The position numbers and the translations under genes were made by a program. From positions 83,352 through 147,351 of the forward strand of contig NZ_KQ948036.1 of assembly GCF_001513965.1 (NCBI RefSeq): a DNA stretch of 64,000 nt, written 5' to 3'. This document shows positions 61,667-64,000 of this stretch, piece by piece; position 1 is the stretch's first letter; each line of letters opens with the position of its first letter. The stretch comes from Streptomyces cellostaticus. GTDB lineage: Bacteria > Actinomycetota > Actinomycetes > Streptomycetales > Streptomycetaceae. The notes beneath the pieces were generated by a model, which was not told where the DNA came from, searched no databases, and saw only the letters and a program-made list of their open reading frames with translations.

Positions 61667-62479
61667 TCAGCCCTCCTGGGCGGTGCTGTCGTCGCCGAGC
61701 CGTCCCCGCACCACGTCGAACGCCTTCATGCGCTCCAGCACGGCGTCCGCCGTCGGCTGCTCCATCCGGTCCACGATCCGCCCGTCGCCGAGGAAGAGCA
61801 CCAGGTCGGAGTGGGCGGCCGCGCCCGGGTCGTGGGTGACCATCACGACGCTCTGCCCGAGGTCGTCCACGGCCCTGCGCAGAAAGCCCAGCACCTCGAG
61901 CCCGGCCCGCGAGTCCAGATTGCCGGTCGGCTCGTCGGCGAAGATCAGCTCGGGCCGGGAGGCCAGCGCCCGGGCGCAGGCGACCCGCTGCTGCTGACCG
62001 CCCGAGAGCTGGGAGGGGCGGTGCGTCAGGCGCCCGCGCAGCCCGAGCGTGTCGATGACCTGGTCCAGCCATGTCTCGTCGGGCCTGCGGCCCGCGATGT
62101 CCATGGGCAGCGTGATGTTCTCGGCCGCGGTCAGTGTCGGGATGAGGTTGAACGACTGGAACATGAACCCGATCCGGTCCCGCCGCAGCCGGGTCAGCTC
62201 CCGGTCCTTCAGGCCCGTGATCTCCGTGTCGCCGAGCCAGACCTGCCCGGCCGAGACGCTGTCCAGGCCGGCCAGGCAGTGCATCAGGGTGGACTTCCCC
62301 GAGCCCGAGGGGCCCATCACGGCGGTGAAGCGACCGCGCGCGATGTCCACGTCCACCGAGTCCAGGGCGAGCACCGTCGTCTCGCCCGAGCCGTAGGCCT
62401 TGGTCAGCCCGCGGGCGCGGGCCGCGATCGAGCCGTCCCGCGCCCGGCCCGGCGCGTGCTCGGCAGCAGGTGTGGACAA
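61667..62479 (-). CDS. MacB/LolD-type ABC transporter ATP-binding protein
   Basis: 270 residues from a TTG preceded by GGGAGG; the open frame continues to an ATG at 62596 without a ribosome site. Walker A GPSGSGKSTL, the family-specific FMFQSFNLIPTLTAAENI, signature LSGGQQQRVACARAL, Walker B LIFADEPTGNLDS and switch MVTHDPGAAAHSD are all present. The GNLDS variant marks the MacB/LolD class that drives FtsX-type permeases. The permease gene starts four bases later. Confidence 0.92.
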   Translation of the reverse strand: MSTPAAEHAPGRARDGSIAARARGLTKAYGSGETTVLALDSVDVDIARGRFTAVMGPSGSGKSTLMHCLAGLDSVSAGQVWLGDTEITGLKDRELTRLRRDRIGFMFQSFNLIPTLTAAENITLPMDIAGRRPDETWLDQVIDTLGLRGRLTHRPSQLSGGQQQRVACARALASRPELIFADEPTGNLDSRAGLEVLGFLRRAVDDLGQSVVMVTHDPGAAAHSDLVLFLGDGRIVDRMEQPTADAVLERMKAFDVVRGRLGDDSTAQEG

Positions 62480-62603
62480 GACCGCCTCCCGGTCGTCGAC
62501 TCCCTCGTACCGGCCGAGCCTAGTGTGACCCGTCCCACAGCCGGAATCCCTACGGGCTCCCACGCCGAGAGACTCTCCATACGGGGGGCCGGTCACCCTT
62601 GCC

Positions 62604-62625
62604 GTGCTAGCACCCCGGCGCTAGC
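62604..62625 (+). promoter_or_regulatory. Twin GCTAGC palindrome operator of the RHH/Fic-like module
   Basis: GTGCTAGCAC (62604-62613) is a perfect 10-bp palindrome. A second GCTAGC (62620-62625) follows with 14 bases centre to centre, and the ATG is at 62634. Closely spaced small palindromes are the usual binding sites of ribbon-helix-helix antitoxins that repress their own operon. Confidence 0.72.
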
Positions 62626-62633
62626 GTCGAAGC

Positions 62634-62876
62634 ATGGCGAAGACCCAGCTGAACGTGCGCGTGGACGAGGGCACCGCCCGCGCGGCCCGCGAGCGCGCCC
62701 TGGCCCGCGGCATGAGCGTCAACCGCTACATAGAAGAGCTGGTCAGACAGGACACCGGGGAGGCCGGCCGCACCTTCGTGGACGCCGCCGCCGACTTCAT
62801 GAAGCAGTACGAGTCCGTGTTCGCCGAGGAGTTCGGCGAGGCACGCGGCACCGACTCCGGCGAAGCCCGCAGCTGA
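62634..62876 (+). CDS. Ribbon-helix-helix antitoxin-like protein
   Basis: 80 residues. The N-terminus is a clear RHH DNA-binding domain: strand TQLNVRVDE, helix GTARAARERALARG, then MSVNRYIEELVRQD. The remaining 35 residues are acidic with FVDAAADFMKQYESVFAEEF, likely the toxin-binding helix. Four bases separate it from the Fic-like gene. It probably neutralises that protein and represses the operon through the twin GCTAGC site. Confidence 0.85.
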   Translation: MAKTQLNVRVDEGTARAARERALARGMSVNRYIEELVRQDTGEAGRTFVDAAADFMKQYESVFAEEFGEARGTDSGEARS

Positions 62877-62880
62877 TCCC

Positions 62881-63255
62881 TTGAACGAGCTCAGCATCGA
62901 CCTCGCCTGGCTGCTCATGCTCGCCGAACAGAAGACGCCGGGGGACCCCGAGGTCGTCGACTGGGGCGCCCTGGTCGCCGCCGTCGCCCGCCACCGGGCC
63001 GAGATATTCGGCGTGCCCGTCTACGACACCCCGCAGGCCCGCGCCGCAGCCCTGCTCCAGCTGCTCATCCATGTGCCGGCGCTGGAGCGCTCCAACGCCC
63101 TGTTCGCCTCGGCCGTCGCCTACGCCTATCTGGTCGCCAGCGGTCTGAAGGTGGTCACCTCGCCCGAGCAGGTCCGCGATCTGGCCCGGCTGGTGAAGAG
63201 CGGCGAGGCGGACATCGACGACATCGCCCGGGAGCTGCGCCGCTGGAGCCTGTGA
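62881..63255 (+). CDS. Degenerate Fic/Doc-like toxin component
   Basis: 124 residues from TTG, four bases after the antitoxin stop. It is all-helical in appearance. The segment LLQLLIHVPALERSNALFAS at about 59-78 occupies the place of the Fic core HxFx(D/A)xNxRxA. His64 is kept, but Asn72 is two positions late and the following Lys/Arg is lost. From memory, Streptomyces proteins of this kind are annotated as Fic-family toxin components beside RHH genes. Whether it can AMPylate or phosphorylate a target is doubtful. Confidence 0.72.
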   Translation: MNELSIDLAWLLMLAEQKTPGDPEVVDWGALVAAVARHRAEIFGVPVYDTPQARAAALLQLLIHVPALERSNALFASAVAYAYLVASGLKVVTSPEQVRDLARLVKSGEADIDDIARELRRWSL

Positions 63256-63279
63256 CGAGCGGCGGCCCGGACCGCCGGA

Positions 63280-63972
63280 TCACCGCTCGGCCGGCTCGCC
63301 GGGCCGCCAGGCGGTGCCCAGCGCACCGTACGAGGTGGGCAGCTTCGGCCCCCGGTCCGGCAGCAGCACCCGCCGGTACGGGCCGAGTTCGAACCCTGCC
63401 TCACGCAGCGCGGCGACCGGGTCCCGGGCGACGTGGCAGCCGCCGTTCAGCGCGGGCCAGAGCGTCCGGTCCAGGGCGCGCTGGGTCAGCGTCATCACCC
63501 GGCCGCCGCCCCGGCCGTGCTCGAGGAACCGCACCTCGCCGCCCGGCCTGAGCACCCGCCGTACCTCGCCCAGCGCCCGAGGCACGTCCCGCACGCTGCA
63601 CAGCACCAGCGACAGCACGACGGCATCGAAGGCCTCGCTCTTCACCGGCAGCGCCTCGGCCGCCCCCGGCACCACATCGACCGGCACCTGCGCGCGCAGG
63701 GCCGACTCCAGGGCCAACTTCCTGAGCAGCGGCTCCGGTTCGATCGCGACGACCTCCGCGACGGTCCCCGGATAGTGCCCGAAGTTCAGCCCGTTTCCGG
63801 CGCCGATCTCGATCACCCGCCCCGAGAGCCCGGCGAGCAGCCGCTCGCGCGTCCCGGCCATCCCGAGCCGGGTCTCGGCGGCCACACTGAGCCGGGCGTA
63901 GCAGCGGGCGAAGAGCGGGTGGTGGACGGGGCTGCGCGCCACCGTGGCGGAACCGGTCGACAACAACCGCAT
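63280..63972 (-). CDS. Class I SAM-dependent methyltransferase (UbiE/Methyltransf_11-type)
   Basis: 230 residues. SAM motif I VIEIGAGNGLNFGHYP at about 53-68, motif II region EVVAIEPEP, then PVKSEAFDAVVLSLVLCSV and VRRVLRPGGEVRFLEHGR. The order matches small-molecule methyltransferases of the UbiE-related type; the conserved LNGGCHVARDP near 175 is typical of the AAM-B-like human and bacterial homologues. Monocistronic; the upstream part ends near the window edge. Confidence 0.9.
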   Translation of the reverse strand: MRLLSTGSATVARSPVHHPLFARCYARLSVAAETRLGMAGTRERLLAGLSGRVIEIGAGNGLNFGHYPGTVAEVVAIEPEPLLRKLALESALRAQVPVDVVPGAAEALPVKSEAFDAVVLSLVLCSVRDVPRALGEVRRVLRPGGEVRFLEHGRGGGRVMTLTQRALDRTLWPALNGGCHVARDPVAALREAGFELGPYRRVLLPDRGPKLPTSYGALGTAWRPGEPAER

Positions 63973-64000
63973 GGCAACCTCCCGGAAGGGTCGGGCCTAA

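Noticed and set aside
59089..61839. 916-codon plus-strand open frame over the ABC permease
   Set aside because: Shadow of the FtsX-type permease; His/Arg/Gly-rich composition without motifs.
1..64000. tRNA, rRNA, replication origin or attachment site
   Set aside because: No cloverleaf-like spacer, rRNA segment, DnaA-box cluster or integrase-linked direct repeat was recognised by eye; a tRNAscan or Infernal run would be decisive.

Overview
The window is very GC-rich, densely coded actinobacterial DNA. Strong third-position G/C bias, frequent GTG starts, many four-base stop/start overlaps and the gene families present (F420-dependent enzyme, ECF41 sigma factor, ROK/GntR/Lrp regulators, MocR-EamA pair, DesK-type two-component system) all point to Streptomyces or a close relative. 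No rRNA, tRNA, CRISPR array or transposase was recognised.

1-10.5 kb: the downstream half of a specialised lipid or polyketide locus. It runs from the KR end of a large multidomain synthase through a KS-AT-DH synthase with a fused phosphopantetheinyl transferase, a free ACP, an alpha/beta hydrolase, a family-1 glycosyltransferase and a zinc-ribbon methyltransferase. Most are coupled by overlapping codons, so one mRNA is likely. A convergent LPG-synthase-TM-type membrane protein follows. Domain style resembles PUFA / 'secondary lipid' synthases, so a glycosylated, methylated lipid is the best guess for the product. Between the last two genes lies a striking array: three exact-period 229-bp units, each a copy of the tail-to-tail junction of the two flanking genes.

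10.5-29 kb: mixed housekeeping and accessory genes. These are DedA, a gamma-carbonic-anhydrase-like protein, an acyltransferase, a divergent EamA exporter/cupin-XRE pair, a YbaK deacylase, a divergent CDF/ArsR metal pair, an amino-acid permease, a CoA-binding protein, a cysteinyl-tRNA-synthetase-like protein coupled to SixA, YigZ, SbcD-SbcC, an Lrp regulator, a rhodanese and an orphan Imm21 protein. Decayed remnants of pobA and of an MpaB-type oxygenase sit between them.

29-44.8 kb: a ferredoxin-ferredoxin reductase-P450 operon, a membrane protein, a decapitated SDR, a DUF885 peptidase-like protein, a deletion scar that removed the divergent 5' halves of an Lrp gene and a methionine-gamma-lyase-like gene, a TM-ACT-GNAT protein, PhoD, a MocR regulator/EamA exporter pair, a hydrolase, an F420-type NADP-binding protein and an ECF41 sigma factor.

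44.8-64 kb: a GntR regulator whose promoter carries a DasR-like operator, a long minisatellite with a 150-bp higher-order period, a ROK regulator, a NarL/DesK two-component system facing an ABC exporter, a uracil-DNA glycosylase (probable CTG start) behind purB, DUF4326, an SGNH hydrolase, a CNNM/HlyC pair with a hairpin over its ribosome-binding site, GNAT, an LLM oxidoreductase, a MacB/FtsX ABC exporter, an RHH/Fic-like toxin-antitoxin pair with a clear twin-palindrome operator, and a methyltransferase.
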